A stretch of DNA of 64,000 nt, from the NCBI GenBank assembly GCA_963697675.1, contig CAVOOW010000003.1:186001-250000 (forward strand), written 5' to 3'. Shown here piece by piece: positions 42,007 to 51,414 of this stretch (positions within the stretch are counted from its first letter, which is position 1; each line of letters starts with the position of its first letter). The DNA comes from CAVOOW01 sp963697675. Lineage in GTDB: Bacteria; Actinomycetota; Actinomycetes; JACCUZ01. Under the pieces are notes generated by a model. That model saw only the letters and a program-made list of their open reading frames with translations, was not told where the DNA came from and did no database searches. The translations under genes were made by a program, and so were the position numbers.

Positions 42007-44474
42007 GGCGAGGCCAATGGTCCCGCGACCGCTGCGATCGGCTGGCTGGCCGTTGTGCCAGAGCCGTCTCGCCGGCCGGTGGCCTCGGGCAGGTCGATGG
42101 GGACGCCTGTCGCGGCGGCCGCCCGCGGGGGAGCAGCCCCGGCCCAGGCCAGGATCAGGGTGTCCTCACCACGCAGGAAGCGGTGGCAGCGCACGCCTCC
42201 CGTCCCGCGACCCTTGGGCGGGTAGTCGGCGTACGGCGTCACCTTGAGCGAGCCGGGCTCGGTGCCGGGCAGTGCGGCCGATGAGCCGGACACCGTCACC
42301 ACGGCGCCGTCACTGTCGGGGTCGACCGCGCCGAAGAAGACGACGCGAGCGCCGGTCGCCATCCGCACGCCGGTCATGCCACCCGCGGCGCGACCTTGGG
42401 GCCGCACGCCTGCCGCGGGGAAACGCAGCAGCTGGGCGTCGGAGGTGATGAGCACGAGGTCAAAGCCCGGCTCGGGCAGCTCGACGGCGCCCACGACCTG
42501 GTCACCCGGCCGCATTCCGATGATCTCCCACGAGTCCTTGTTCAGCGGATAGTCGACCGTCACCCGCTTGACTACGCCCTCAGCGGTGCCGAGGGCCAGT
42601 CCGGCCGCACCCGATCCGCCGTCGAGAGTGGCGAGGCAGAGCACCGTCTCGTCGCGTTCCAGCGCGACGAACTCCGACACGGGCGCTCCTCCGGACAGGT
42701 GGGGGGCGCTCGCCGTCGACGGCAGCGTCGGCAGGTCGAGCACGCCGAGACGGATCATCCGCCCAGCACTGGTCACTGCCGCGATCTCGCCGCGGGCGCT
42801 GCTGCGTACGGAGGACACGAGCACGTCGTGCTTGGCCCGGCCGCCGGACACTGGCAGCGGCTCGGCATCGACCGTCCTGGCCAGCAGCCCGGTCGAGGAC
42901 AGCAGCACCCAGCAGGGGTCGTCGGTGACCTCGAGGGGTGCCGTCGTGGTGCTGGCCTGCACGCCCGACGACTCCAGCAGCACGGTGCGCCGGGGAGTGC
43001 CGAACGTCTTCGCGACCTCGGCGAGCTCGCTGGACACCGTCTCGCGCAGCAGGCTGTCGGACTCGAGGATCTCGGTGAGCGCCGCGATCTCGGCGCGCAG
43101 CCTGCCCTGCTCCTCCTCCAGCTCGATGCGGGAGAACTTGGTCAGCCGGCGCAACGGCATCTCGAGGATGTAGTTGGTCTGGATCTCGGACAGGTCGAAG
43201 ACCGTCATCAGCCGGTCCCGGGCGGCAGCTGTGTCGTCGCTCGACCGGATCACGGCGATTACCTCGTCGATGTCGAGGATCGCGACGAGCAGGCCGTCGA
43301 CGAGGTGGAGGCGGGCCTCGGCTTTGTTCCGGCGGAAAGTCGTGCGGCGTCGTACGACGTCAAACCGGTGACCGACGTAGACCTCGAGCAGCTCCTTGAG
43401 GCCCATCGTGCGTGGCTGACCGTCGACGAGAGCCACGTTGTTGATGCCGAACGTGTCCTCCAGCGGCGTGAGCCGATAGAGCTGCTCGAGGATGGCGTCA
43501 GGGTTGAACCCGTTCTTGACCTCGATGACCAGCCGGAGGCCCTTCTCCCGGTCGGTGTAGTCGTCGACGGCGGTGATGCCCTGCACCTTCTTGGCGCGGA
43601 CCAGCTCGGCGATCTTCTCCTTGACCCGCTCCGGGCCGACGCCCAGCGGCAGCTCGGTGACGACGATGCCCTTGCGCCGCGCGGTGACGTTCTCGAAGCG
43701 GGCCGTGGCCCGTGTGCGGAACGTGCCGCGCCCCGTCTCGTAGGCCTCACGGATGCCGTCGAGCCCGATGATCTTGCCGCCGGTCGGCAGGTCGGGGCCG
43801 GGCACGAAGCGCATCAGGTCGTCGAGGGTCGCGTCGGGTTTCTTGATCAGGTGGCGTACGGCGGAGATGACTTCGACGAGGTTGTGCGGGGGCATGTTGG
43901 TCGCCATGCCGACGGCGATGCCGGCCGAGCCGTTGACGAGCAGGTTCGGGAACGCGGCGGGCAGGACCTCTGGTTCGAACTCGCGGTCGTCGTAGTTGGG
44001 CCGCAGGTCGACGACGTCCTCGTCCATGCTCGTCGTCATCAGCATCGCGGCCGGTGTCAGGCGGCACTCGGTGTAGCGGTAGGCGGCCGGTGGGTCGTCG
44101 TTGCCCAGCGAGCCGAAGTTGCCGTGACCGTCGACGAGCGGCAGGCGCATCGACCACGGCTGGGCCATCCGGACCAGGGTGTCGTAGATGGCCGTGTCGC
44201 CGTGCGGGTGCAGGGACGCCATGACGTCGCCGACGACGCGGGCGCACTTGACGTGGCCACGTTCGGGTCGAAGACCCAGCTCGCCCATGCGGTAGAGGAT
44301 GCGGCGGTGCACCGGCTTGAGCCCGTCGCGCGCGTCGGGCAGCGCTCGCGCGTAGATGACGGAGTAGGCATATTCGAGGTAGGACCCCTGCATCTCGTCG
44401 GCGACGTCGATGTCGGTGATGCGCTCGACGAAGTCCTCGTCGGGAGGGGGCGGGGTCTTGCTGCGGCGGGCCAC
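42003..44474 (-). CDS. parC: type IIA topoisomerase subunit A (ParC/GyrA type)
   Basis: 823 residues. The breakage-reunion domain is intact: YLEYAYSVIYARALPDARDG, LKPVHRRILYRMGELGL, the quinolone-resistance region with VVGDVMASLHPHGDTAIYD, and the catalytic Tyr134 in AAYRYTECRL. A beta-pinwheel DNA-wrapping domain fills the last 300 residues without an obvious gyrase box, which fits ParC. It pairs with the ParE-type subunit at 37459, although the two are on opposite strands and separated by three small genes. Start ATG at 44474. The sugar kinase gene overlaps its 3' end. Confidence 0.94.
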   Translation of the reverse strand: MARRSKTPPPPDEDFVERITDIDVADEMQGSYLEYAYSVIYARALPDARDGLKPVHRRILYRMGELGLRPERGHVKCARVVGDVMASLHPHGDTAIYDTLVRMAQPWSMRLPLVDGHGNFGSLGNDDPPAAYRYTECRLTPAAMLMTTSMDEDVVDLRPNYDDREFEPEVLPAAFPNLLVNGSAGIAVGMATNMPPHNLVEVISAVRHLIKKPDATLDDLMRFVPGPDLPTGGKIIGLDGIREAYETGRGTFRTRATARFENVTARRKGIVVTELPLGVGPERVKEKIAELVRAKKVQGITAVDDYTDREKGLRLVIEVKNGFNPDAILEQLYRLTPLEDTFGINNVALVDGQPRTMGLKELLEVYVGHRFDVVRRRTTFRRNKAEARLHLVDGLLVAILDIDEVIAVIRSSDDTAAARDRLMTVFDLSEIQTNYILEMPLRRLTKFSRIELEEEQGRLRAEIAALTEILESDSLLRETVSSELAEVAKTFGTPRRTVLLESSGVQASTTTAPLEVTDDPCWVLLSSTGLLARTVDAEPLPVSGGRAKHDVLVSSVRSSARGEIAAVTSAGRMIRLGVLDLPTLPSTASAPHLSGGAPVSEFVALERDETVLCLATLDGGSGAAGLALGTAEGVVKRVTVDYPLNKDSWEIIGMRPGDQVVGAVELPEPGFDLVLITSDAQLLRFPAAGVRPQGRAAGGMTGVRMATGARVVFFGAVDPDSDGAVVTVSGSSAALPGTEPGSLKVTPYADYPPKGRGTGGVRCHRFLRGEDTLILAWAGAAPPRAAAATGVPIDLPEATGRRDGSGTTASQPIAAVAGPLASP

Positions 44475-44682
44475 GGGCGTGGTGCTCCTGTTTCTTCTCG
44501 ACAGCGGTACGAGGTCGCGGCGTCTCGCCGTTGAGGCGGGTCCGGGCGACAGCCCTATTCTGTCGCGCTGGTCGGACGCTGCCGTGGACCGTATGCGGGG
44601 AGTCGCGCCGCAGTGTCGTTGGACAGCCCACCTGCCGAGCGTGCGCCGGCCGGCGGCTTGCTGTCGTGGTTCCCGGCCGGGC

Positions 44683-45690
44683 TCAGGCGCCCAGGGCTGC
44701 CGCGGGTTGCACCTGGATCTTGCGACCGATGCCCTCCTTGAACTGTTCCAGCGCCTTCGCGTAGTCCTCGAGGTCGAACCGGTCGCTGATCATGATGTCC
44801 GGTCGCAGGAACCCCGCCTCCAGCAGTTCGCCCGCGCGCTCGAAGCTGTGCAGGACCGCCATCGAGCCGATGATGCGGATCTCCTGGTTGTAGATGCGGT
44901 AGGGCGACCAGCGCGCGACCGCGTTTTCCGCGGAGACGCCGAACTGCTGGAACGTGCCACCGCGGCCGACGCGGGACAGGCCGTCCTCGATGGCGGCGAC
45001 CACGCCGGTGCAGTCGATGACGACGTCCCAGCCGCGCGGGCGGTCCAGCTCGTCGGCGCTCGTGACCGTGGCGGTGCAGCCCAGCAGGTCGGCCGTCTCG
45101 AGCCGAGCGGGGTTGAGATCCACCATGCTGACGCTGGCGGCGCCGGCCCGCTTGGCGAGCTCCATCATCATCAGGCCCATCGTTCCGGCGCCGTAGATGA
45201 GGTAGTGGTCGCCGAGCTGCGGCTGGAGGACGTCGAAGCCCCGTACCGCGCAGGAGAGCGGCTCGACCAGCGCGGCGTCCGCCGTCGCGATGCCCTCACC
45301 CAGCCGGAAGCAGTTCGCCACGGGCGCGACCGCGAAGTCGGCCGCGCCGCCGGAGGTCGTGACCCCGATGGCCGCCCACCGCTCGCACAGGTTGCCGCGC
45401 CCGCGCCGGCAGTAGTAGCACTCGCCGCAGTGCAGCGAGGGGTCGACCGCGACCCGGTCTCCCAGTGCGACCTCCGTGACGTCCCCGCCGATCTCGACCA
45501 CCTCGCCGGCGAACTCGTGACCGGGGACGACCGGCAGGGTCGGCGCGAACTCACCGTCGAGGATGTGCAGGTCCGTGCCGCAGATGCCGCACCCGGCGAC
45601 GGCGACCACGACGTCACGCGGGCCTGGCGAGGGGTCCGGGACGGTGGTGACCTCCACCTCGCCGGGGCTGGTGATGACTGCGGCTCTCAC
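44683..45690 (-). CDS. zinc-dependent medium-chain alcohol/polyol dehydrogenase
   Basis: 335 residues from the GTG at 45690, which overlaps the upstream permease relic stop (GTGA). Catalytic zinc ligands are Cys37 (CGICGTD) and the GHE at 57-59. The structural zinc loop is HCGECYYCRRGRGNLC, with four cysteines. The NAD-binding glycine motif is YGAGTMGLMMMELAK. Relatives oxidise sugar alcohols such as sorbitol or threonine-type substrates. Coupling to a sugar ABC permease (now collapsed) and a nearby PfkB kinase argue for a polyol. Confidence 0.85.
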   Translation of the reverse strand: MRAAVITSPGEVEVTTVPDPSPGPRDVVVAVAGCGICGTDLHILDGEFAPTLPVVPGHEFAGEVVEIGGDVTEVALGDRVAVDPSLHCGECYYCRRGRGNLCERWAAIGVTTSGGAADFAVAPVANCFRLGEGIATADAALVEPLSCAVRGFDVLQPQLGDHYLIYGAGTMGLMMMELAKRAGAASVSMVDLNPARLETADLLGCTATVTSADELDRPRGWDVVIDCTGVVAAIEDGLSRVGRGGTFQQFGVSAENAVARWSPYRIYNQEIRIIGSMAVLHSFERAGELLEAGFLRPDIMISDRFDLEDYAKALEQFKEGIGRKIQVQPAAALGA

Positions 45691-45860
45691 TTCACGGCTC
45701 CCATGGACAGGCCCTGGACGAGCTTGTCCTGGGCGGCGAAGCCCGCGGTGAGCGGCAGGGACACGACCACCGCGGCCGCGCACACCTTAGCCAGGAACGG
45801 CCATCCGCGTCTGCGGGTGCGGGCTGGCGGGACTGGGGCGGTCTTGCTGGCGGTGGTCAT
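45687..45860 (-). pseudogene. collapsed carbohydrate ABC-transporter permease (internal deletion)
   Basis: A 57-codon frame with a good Shine-Dalgarno (aaagggg) and ATG at 45860. It starts like a MalG-type permease (MTTASKTAPVPPARTRRRGW, then PFLAKVC) and ends like one (FAAQDKLVQGLSMGAVK; families commonly end in QGLTxGAVKG). About 200 central residues, including the EAA loop, are missing while both ends remain in frame. The stop is coupled to the dehydrogenase start. It probably began as part of a sugar-uptake and oxidation operon whose other transporter genes are gone. Confidence 0.65.
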
Positions 45861-46008
45861 CACGTTCCCCTTTCGCGGAACGGCGACGACACGGTGCGCC
45901 GTTCGAAGGTCGCGATGATGATGGTGCCGCCGAACGAACCCGAGCCTGGTATGCGGACACGTTCGCCCTGCTCCGGGGATCGCTGGCCTGACCAGCAAGA
46001 ATGGCCGG

Positions 46009-47040
46009 ATGTCCGACCCGACCCATCACCGCTTGCGCCTGCCCAACAACGAGCACGTGTCTCCCCATGTGGCGATCCTGCGCCGCGTCGCCATCGCGGT
46101 CGGCCTCGTGCTGGTCAACTGGTTGCTGGTCATCGTCGAGCGGGACGGCTATCGCGACGCCGTGGACGGCTCCGTGTCGGTCATCGACGCGCTGTACTAC
46201 ACGACCGTCACACTGTCGACCACGGGTTATGGGGACATCACCCCGGTGACCCAGAGCGCTCGCCTCATCAATGCCCTCGTCGTGACCCCGATGCGACTGC
46301 TGTTCGTGCTCGTCCTGGTGGGAACGACGATCCAGGTGCTCACCCAGCGCTCGCGCGACGAGTTCAAGATCGGCCGTTGGAGGTCACAGGTGAAGGATCA
46401 CGTCGTCGTGTGCGGTTACGGCACGAAGGGCCGCAGCGCCATCAGGGCACTGCTGGAGCGAGGTCACCTCCCCGAGCAGATCGTCGTCGTCGACCAGGAC
46501 GCGGGCGCGGTCGCAGACGCGACAGCAGCCGGGTTCTTCGCGGTGCACGGTTCGACGACGAGGGACGAGGTGCTGCGCGACGCTGTTGTCTCAGCAGCCA
46601 GCACCGTCATCGTGGCGGTGAACCGCGACGACACCGCCGCTTTGACGACGCTGACCGTTCGGCAGCTGGCGCGAGACGTCAACGTCGTGGCGGCGATCCG
46701 CGAGCAGGAGAACGCCGACCTGCTGCGGCAGAGCGGCGCGAACTCTGTCATCACGTCGTCAGACGCGACGGGCCGGTTGCTCGGCCTGGCCACCGACAGT
46801 CCGCGAACCGTCCACATCATCGAGGATCTGATCACCGCGGGACACGGTCTCGACATCGCCGAGCGGACGGTGACGGCCGACGAGGCGGGTACGCGGCTGC
46901 AGACGTTGGACGTGCCGGTGCTTGCTGTGGTGCGCTCCGGCAAGCTGCGTCACTACAACGAGCCCGAGGTCGCCGAGCTGCTGGCCGGCGACGTGTTGGT
47001 GTTCGTCGCGAGCATCGACCCGGTGGCCGAACCCGGCTGA
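46009..47040 (+). CDS. two-helix potassium channel with TrkA-N/C (RCK) domains
   Basis: 343 residues, ATG at 46009. A first helix (VAIAVGLVLVNWLLVIVE) is followed by the pore loop with selectivity filter TTVTLSTTGYGDI (TTGYGD at 71-76) and a second helix (LLFVLVLVGTTIQVL). The cytoplasmic RCK part has a Rossmann NAD-binding motif VVVCGYGTKGRSAIRALL and the usual VVVDQD strand end, followed by a TrkA-C-like tail. This is the MthK/Kch layout: a tetrameric membrane K+ channel gated by nucleotide or ions. Confidence 0.92.
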   Translation: MSDPTHHRLRLPNNEHVSPHVAILRRVAIAVGLVLVNWLLVIVERDGYRDAVDGSVSVIDALYYTTVTLSTTGYGDITPVTQSARLINALVVTPMRLLFVLVLVGTTIQVLTQRSRDEFKIGRWRSQVKDHVVVCGYGTKGRSAIRALLERGHLPEQIVVVDQDAGAVADATAAGFFAVHGSTTRDEVLRDAVVSAASTVIVAVNRDDTAALTTLTVRQLARDVNVVAAIREQENADLLRQSGANSVITSSDATGRLLGLATDSPRTVHIIEDLITAGHGLDIAERTVTADEAGTRLQTLDVPVLAVVRSGKLRHYNEPEVAELLAGDVLVFVASIDPVAEPG

Positions 47041-47054
47041 CTTCCGGTCGGCGA

Positions 47055-47423
47055 CTATTCCGGGCGGTGGCAGCACGCCTCGACGTTGTTGCCGTCGGGG
47101 TCGCGCACGAACGCGCCGAAATAGTTGGCGTGATATTCCGGCCAGAGCCGGGGTTCGTGCAGCACCTCGGCGCCCGTCGCCACTGCTGCCTCGAAGAAGG
47201 CGACCACCGCCGCTCGGTCCGGCGCCCGGAACGCGATGTGCGGGGGCAGGCCCGATCCCTTGACCTCGGCCAGCCCGATCCAGAACGCCGGGAAGTCGTC
47301 GCCGTAGCCGATCGCGTCACCGAAGTCCATCACGCGCCGATAGCCGAGCGGCACGAAGACGGCGTCGTAGAAGGACGTCGCAGCCGCGACGTCGCGGACC
47401 TGGATCGCGAGGTGATCGAGCAT
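47055..47423 (-). CDS. VOC (glyoxalase/bleomycin-resistance) superfamily protein
   Basis: 122 residues from the ATG at 47423. It begins MLDHLAIQVRDVAAATSFYD and ends FGAFVRDPDGNNVEACCHRP. The paired beta-alpha-beta-beta-beta modules and conserved His and Glu positions (DHLAI, PPHIAFRA, NNVEA) match single-domain VOC enzymes that bind one metal ion per site. Substrate is unknown. An ORF extension to 47702 overlaps the M16 gene and is rejected. Converges with the potassium channel gene. Confidence 0.87.
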   Translation of the reverse strand: MLDHLAIQVRDVAAATSFYDAVFVPLGYRRVMDFGDAIGYGDDFPAFWIGLAEVKGSGLPPHIAFRAPDRAAVVAFFEAAVATGAEVLHEPRLWPEYHANYFGAFVRDPDGNNVEACCHRPE

Positions 47424-47638
47424 CCGCACACCTTGGCAGCCGGGCGCAGCCAAGGGAAGCCACCGGGAGCCGCCGGGAGCCACCGGCGGAACCCGCGCCC
47501 GGTTCGCCATCCCCGACCGTCGGTCGACCATCAGGAGGTACGAGGGCGAGCGCCCGCGCCGCTCGTACGACAAATCATCGCGATCCGGGCAGTTGCGCCC
47601 GCTCAAGCGCCGGGGCGCGCCGGTCGAGGATGACGGCA

Positions 47639-49504
47639 ATGACATCGACCACGGCAGTGCCGCAGCAGACGTCGATCGGGGGAGTCCGCGCCTTCTTCGC
47701 ACCCGTCGACGGCCCGGTTCACGCTGCGCTGACCTTCCGGGTCGGCTGGGCCGACGAGACGCTGGCGGCGCACGGCGTCAGCCACCTCGTCGAGCACCTC
47801 GTGCTCGCCCCGCTCGGACAGCCCACCTTCTCGTGGAACGGCATGACCAGCGCGGAGCGGATGACCTTCTACTGCGAGGGCACGGCCGATCAGGTGGCCT
47901 GGTTCCTCGACTCGGTGGCGGCCAACGTCCGTGATCTGCCGCTGGCGCACCTCGACGTGGAACGTCGCCTGCTGCGCGCCGAGGCGTGCCATCGCTCGTC
48001 CGGGCTGGCCGGGCTGCACGACCTCTGGCGGTGGGGCGCGCAGGGGCACGGCGTCGGGGCGTACGAGGAGTTCGGGCTCGCGCATCTGACGCCCGAGAAG
48101 GTGCAGGAGTGGGCAGCGCGATTCCTGACCGCGGAGAACGCGTGCCTGTGGACGACCGGGGCACCTCCGGTCAGCCTCGAGCTCCCGCACGGTGAGTTCC
48201 GGCCGGCGCCGACGCCACCGAACTGGCGCGGCACCCCCATGCCCGGAGTCTTCAACGCCGACGTGACGACGGTGTCCTTCTCGGCCGAGCTGCGTGAGGG
48301 CCAATGGGCCGGGCTGGTCGCCTGGGTGCTCGAGCAGCGGCTGATGTCGCGGCTGCGCTACACCGACGGACTGACCTACGGGGTGCGTACGGACGTCGTC
48401 TCGGTGGCCGTCGAGGGGCGCCGGCTGATCGTGTGCATCGACGGGCTGCCGGACACGTTGGACGGTGTCGTGCGCGGCGCGGCCGAGGTCGTCGCATTGT
48501 TGGCGCAGCACGGCCCGACCACCGAGGAGCTGCAGACGTTCGTCGCTCTGTTTCAGCAAGCGGTCAGCGGCCCGACAGCTGTGGTCGGCGACCTCGTCCG
48601 GCTGACCGACAGCACGTTGGACGACCGGCCGCTGCGCTCGCCCCAGTCGCTGCTGGCCGAGCTCGAGGCCGTGACTGTGGAGCAGGTGCGTGACTCCGTC
48701 GTGGCAATGGGCAGGTCCATGCTGTGGTGCGTCCCCGGTGGCGTCCCCGTGCCCGGCGTTCCGGCCGCGCCGGACAGCAGCGCGCACCGAGTCAGCGGAC
48801 TGCGCTTCACCCCACCGGCGGGACAGCTGCAGAACACCTTCGTCGATGTGTCCGACGCGGGCATCTCGCTCGTCGACGAGCGGGTCGGCGGTCTCGCCGC
48901 CACGATCGTCTGGTCGCAGTGCACGGCGGCCTTGGGCTACGACGACGGGTCCCGCGTGCTGTTCGGCCGGGACGGCTTCAACATCAGGCTCTACCCCGAA
49001 CGCTGGGGTCGCTATGACGAGCTGCGCGTCTATGTCGACCGGCACCTGCCGGCCGGATGCTGGGCTCCGCAAGGTCCGGCGCCGGAGCGGTCGCAGCCTC
49101 AACCCCTGCTGGTGGAACAGACGGCGACGAGCAGCAGTGTCTGGATGATTCTGGCCGGTGCGTTGTGGGTCTTCGCGTTGGTGTTCTTCGGCGCCGCCTT
49201 CACCGACGGGGTCGATCCGCTGTTGGCCTCCCTCGGCGTCGGGCTCGTTGCCCTCGGCGCGCTCCCTGCGGTGCACGTCGTGCGTCGCCGCAGTCGGCGC
49301 GCCGCCGGACTCGAGCCGACCCGCGCGCGCCGATATCGCGGTGTCGACGTCTGGCCGACCTGGCTGGTCGGATCGGGCATGGCGTTCTCAGTCGTCGCCG
49401 TGGGCGTCGGTCTCGCCCTCCGTCACCCGTTCGCGCTGTTCGGAGCCTGCGCCCTGGCGCTGGCGTGTGGCCGAGAGCTGCGCCGCCGCCACCAGCGCGG
49501 CTGA
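47639..49504 (+). CDS. M16-family (pitrilysin-like) zinc peptidase with C-terminal membrane helices
   Basis: 621 residues from the ATG at 47639, chosen because gagga lies 8 bp upstream; an ATG at 47630 is also in frame. The inverted zinc motif HLVEH (49-53) and the distal Glu in the LRAEACH segment are present. The rest resembles M16 peptidases: RLRYTDGLTYGVRTDVV is the substrate R/Y pair region of the second half. Unlike classical M16 enzymes, the C-terminal 170 residues carry about four hydrophobic helices (VWMILAGALWVFALVFFGAA; ASLGVGLVALGALPAVHVV; FSVVAVGVGLALRHPFALF), so the protein is membrane-anchored. No partner M16 gene adjoins. Confidence 0.82.
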   Translation: MTSTTAVPQQTSIGGVRAFFAPVDGPVHAALTFRVGWADETLAAHGVSHLVEHLVLAPLGQPTFSWNGMTSAERMTFYCEGTADQVAWFLDSVAANVRDLPLAHLDVERRLLRAEACHRSSGLAGLHDLWRWGAQGHGVGAYEEFGLAHLTPEKVQEWAARFLTAENACLWTTGAPPVSLELPHGEFRPAPTPPNWRGTPMPGVFNADVTTVSFSAELREGQWAGLVAWVLEQRLMSRLRYTDGLTYGVRTDVVSVAVEGRRLIVCIDGLPDTLDGVVRGAAEVVALLAQHGPTTEELQTFVALFQQAVSGPTAVVGDLVRLTDSTLDDRPLRSPQSLLAELEAVTVEQVRDSVVAMGRSMLWCVPGGVPVPGVPAAPDSSAHRVSGLRFTPPAGQLQNTFVDVSDAGISLVDERVGGLAATIVWSQCTAALGYDDGSRVLFGRDGFNIRLYPERWGRYDELRVYVDRHLPAGCWAPQGPAPERSQPQPLLVEQTATSSSVWMILAGALWVFALVFFGAAFTDGVDPLLASLGVGLVALGALPAVHVVRRRSRRAAGLEPTRARRYRGVDVWPTWLVGSGMAFSVVAVGVGLALRHPFALFGACALALACGRELRRRHQRG

Positions 49505-49516
49505 CCGCCGCCACCT

Positions 49517-49571
49517 TTGTGGACTCCGACACACCAGTTGCGCGGCGTGTCTGGTGCGCGAGAGTCCACAA
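49517..49571. terminator. hairpin between convergent genes
   Basis: Perfect 10-bp outer arms ttgtggactc (49517-49526) and gagtccacaa (49562-49571) enclose smaller complementary segments (caccag/ctggtg). It lies 12 bp past the M16 peptidase stop and 38 bp past the end of the convergent acyl-CoA synthetase. It is probably a bidirectional terminator, or another palindromic repeat. Confidence 0.55.
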
Positions 49572-49609
49572 CAGGCTGTGGGCACGTCGTCCGGCTGCGG
49601 CGCTGACAG

Positions 49610-51301
49610 TCAGGCCTTGAGGTCGGGGAAGTCGTCGTCGCGGTATTCACCGGCGGGCCGCGCGTCGTGACCCTCCTCGGTTGTCCGCAGCTCGACCCGG
49701 CGGATCTTGCCGGAGATCGTCTTCGGGAGATCGGCGAACTCCAGGCGGCGGATGCGCTTGTACGGCGCCAGGTGCTCTCGCGCGTACGACAAGATTTCGC
49801 GCGCCGTCTCGGCGGATGGCTCCCAACCGGCGGCCAGCACGACGTAGGCCTTGGGCACTGCGAGCCGCAGCGGGTCGGGCGCCGGCACCACCGCGGCCTC
49901 GGCGACCGCCGGGTGCTCGATGAGCACGCTCTCCAGCTCGAACGGGGAGATGCGATAGTCCGATGCCTTGAACACGTCGTCGGAGCGCCCGACATAGGTG
50001 ATGTAGCCGTCGGCGTCACGGCTCGCGACGTCGCCCGTGTGGTAGTAGCCGTCGCGCATGGCGGTGGTGGTGAGGGCGTCGTCGTCGCGATAGCCCACCA
50101 TCAGCGCCACCGGACGCTGCGACAGGTCGAGGCAGATCTCCCCGTCGTCGCCGACCTCGCCGGTCACCGGGTCGACGAGCACGACGGGACAGCCCGGCAG
50201 GGGTCGGCCCATCGAGCCCAGCTTGAGCGTCGTGCCCGGCGGGTTGCCGACCTGGGCGGTGGTCTCGGTCTGGCCGTAGCCGTCGCGGACGGTGAGACCC
50301 CACGCCGCGCGTACCTGCTCGATGACCTCGGGGTTGAGCGGCTCACCCGCGCCGACCACCTCGCGCAACGACGGCACGGGATGGCCGAGCAGGTCCTCCT
50401 GCACGAGCATCCGCCACACGGTCGGCGGCGCGCAGAACGTCGTCACGCCGCACCGCGCCATGGTGTCGAGCAGCGCGCCCGCGGCGAAGCGTTCCTGGTT
50501 GACCACGAAGGCGGTGGCACCGGCGATCCAGGGCGCGAAGACGTTGCTCCACGCGTGTTTCGCCCACCCGGGAGACGAGACGTTGAGATGTACGTCGCCC
50601 GGCTGCAGGCCGATCCAGTAGGCGGTGGAAAGGTGCCCCACGGGGTAGGACGTGTGGGTGTGCTCGACCAGCTTCGGCCGCGCGGTTGTCCCGCTCGTGA
50701 AGTAGAGCAGCAGGGTCTCGTCGGCCTTCGTCTCGACCTCGGGCGTGAAGGTCTCCAGCAGCTCGTACGAGTCGTCGTAGCGCAGCCAGCCGTCGACCGG
50801 CGCGCCGACGGCGATGCGCGTCCAGCCGCCGTGCACGTCGTGGAACTTCACCGTGTCGGCGCTCGAGGTGATCACGTGGCGCACCTCGCCGCGGTCGATG
50901 CGGTCCGCCAGGTCACGCGACCCCAACAGGGTGGTGGCCGGGATGATGACCGCACCGAGCTTGATGGCGGCGAGCATGACCTCCCAGAGCGGCGCGACGT
51001 TGCCGAGCACGAGGAGTACGCGGTCACCGCGGTCCACGCCGACCTGCTGCAGCCACGCGGCCACCTGTGACGAGCGAGCCGACAGGTCGGCGTAGGTCAG
51101 CGTGTCCTCGGCGCCGTCGGCGTGGACGATCCACAGCGCGAGGGTCTCGGGCTGCTCCGCGGCCAGCACGTCGAACCAGTCCAGGCCGAAGTTGAAGTTC
51201 TCGAGGTCGGGCCACTGGAACTCGCTGTGTGCCTTGTCGTAGTCCTCGCGCAGGGACAGCAGGAGCTCGCGGGCGGCCCGGAAGGATTCGGTGGCAGTCA
51301 T
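49610..51301 (-). CDS. AMP-binding acyl-CoA synthetase (medium-chain/acetyl-CoA-synthetase-like)
   Basis: 563 residues, start ATG at 51301. It carries the full ANL-superfamily set. The phosphate-binding loop is YFTSGTTARPKLVEHTH. The aromatic/adenine motif is GYGQTETTAQ, the ribose and hinge segment YYHTGDVASRD, and the C-terminal catalytic lysine lies in PKTISGKIRRVEL. It should activate a carboxylic acid with ATP and join it to CoA. The SPGWAKHAWSNVFAPW region is typical of the short/medium-chain acyl-CoA synthetase branch. The substrate cannot be fixed. It diverges from a GNAT gene about 110 bp away. Confidence 0.9.
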   Translation of the reverse strand: MTATESFRAARELLLSLREDYDKAHSEFQWPDLENFNFGLDWFDVLAAEQPETLALWIVHADGAEDTLTYADLSARSSQVAAWLQQVGVDRGDRVLLVLGNVAPLWEVMLAAIKLGAVIIPATTLLGSRDLADRIDRGEVRHVITSSADTVKFHDVHGGWTRIAVGAPVDGWLRYDDSYELLETFTPEVETKADETLLLYFTSGTTARPKLVEHTHTSYPVGHLSTAYWIGLQPGDVHLNVSSPGWAKHAWSNVFAPWIAGATAFVVNQERFAAGALLDTMARCGVTTFCAPPTVWRMLVQEDLLGHPVPSLREVVGAGEPLNPEVIEQVRAAWGLTVRDGYGQTETTAQVGNPPGTTLKLGSMGRPLPGCPVVLVDPVTGEVGDDGEICLDLSQRPVALMVGYRDDDALTTTAMRDGYYHTGDVASRDADGYITYVGRSDDVFKASDYRISPFELESVLIEHPAVAEAAVVPAPDPLRLAVPKAYVVLAAGWEPSAETAREILSYAREHLAPYKRIRRLEFADLPKTISGKIRRVELRTTEEGHDARPAGEYRDDDFPDLKA

Positions 51302-51414
51302 GTCCGCGACCTTCGCACCCGACTCCTCCGGTGGTCAACGAGGGGACGGGAGGTGGGTGGACTCAAGTGAGGCTGCTGCAGCAGAGTGCGCTCATGGACG
51401 AGGAGAAGGGGCCG

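Noticed and set aside
42396..44534. 712-codon open frame on the + strand
   Set aside because: Shadow of parC on the opposite strand; no homology and no ribosome site.
47603..49276. 557-codon open frame on the - strand
   Set aside because: Shadow of the M16 peptidase gene; repetitive charged composition typical of reverse-frame translation.
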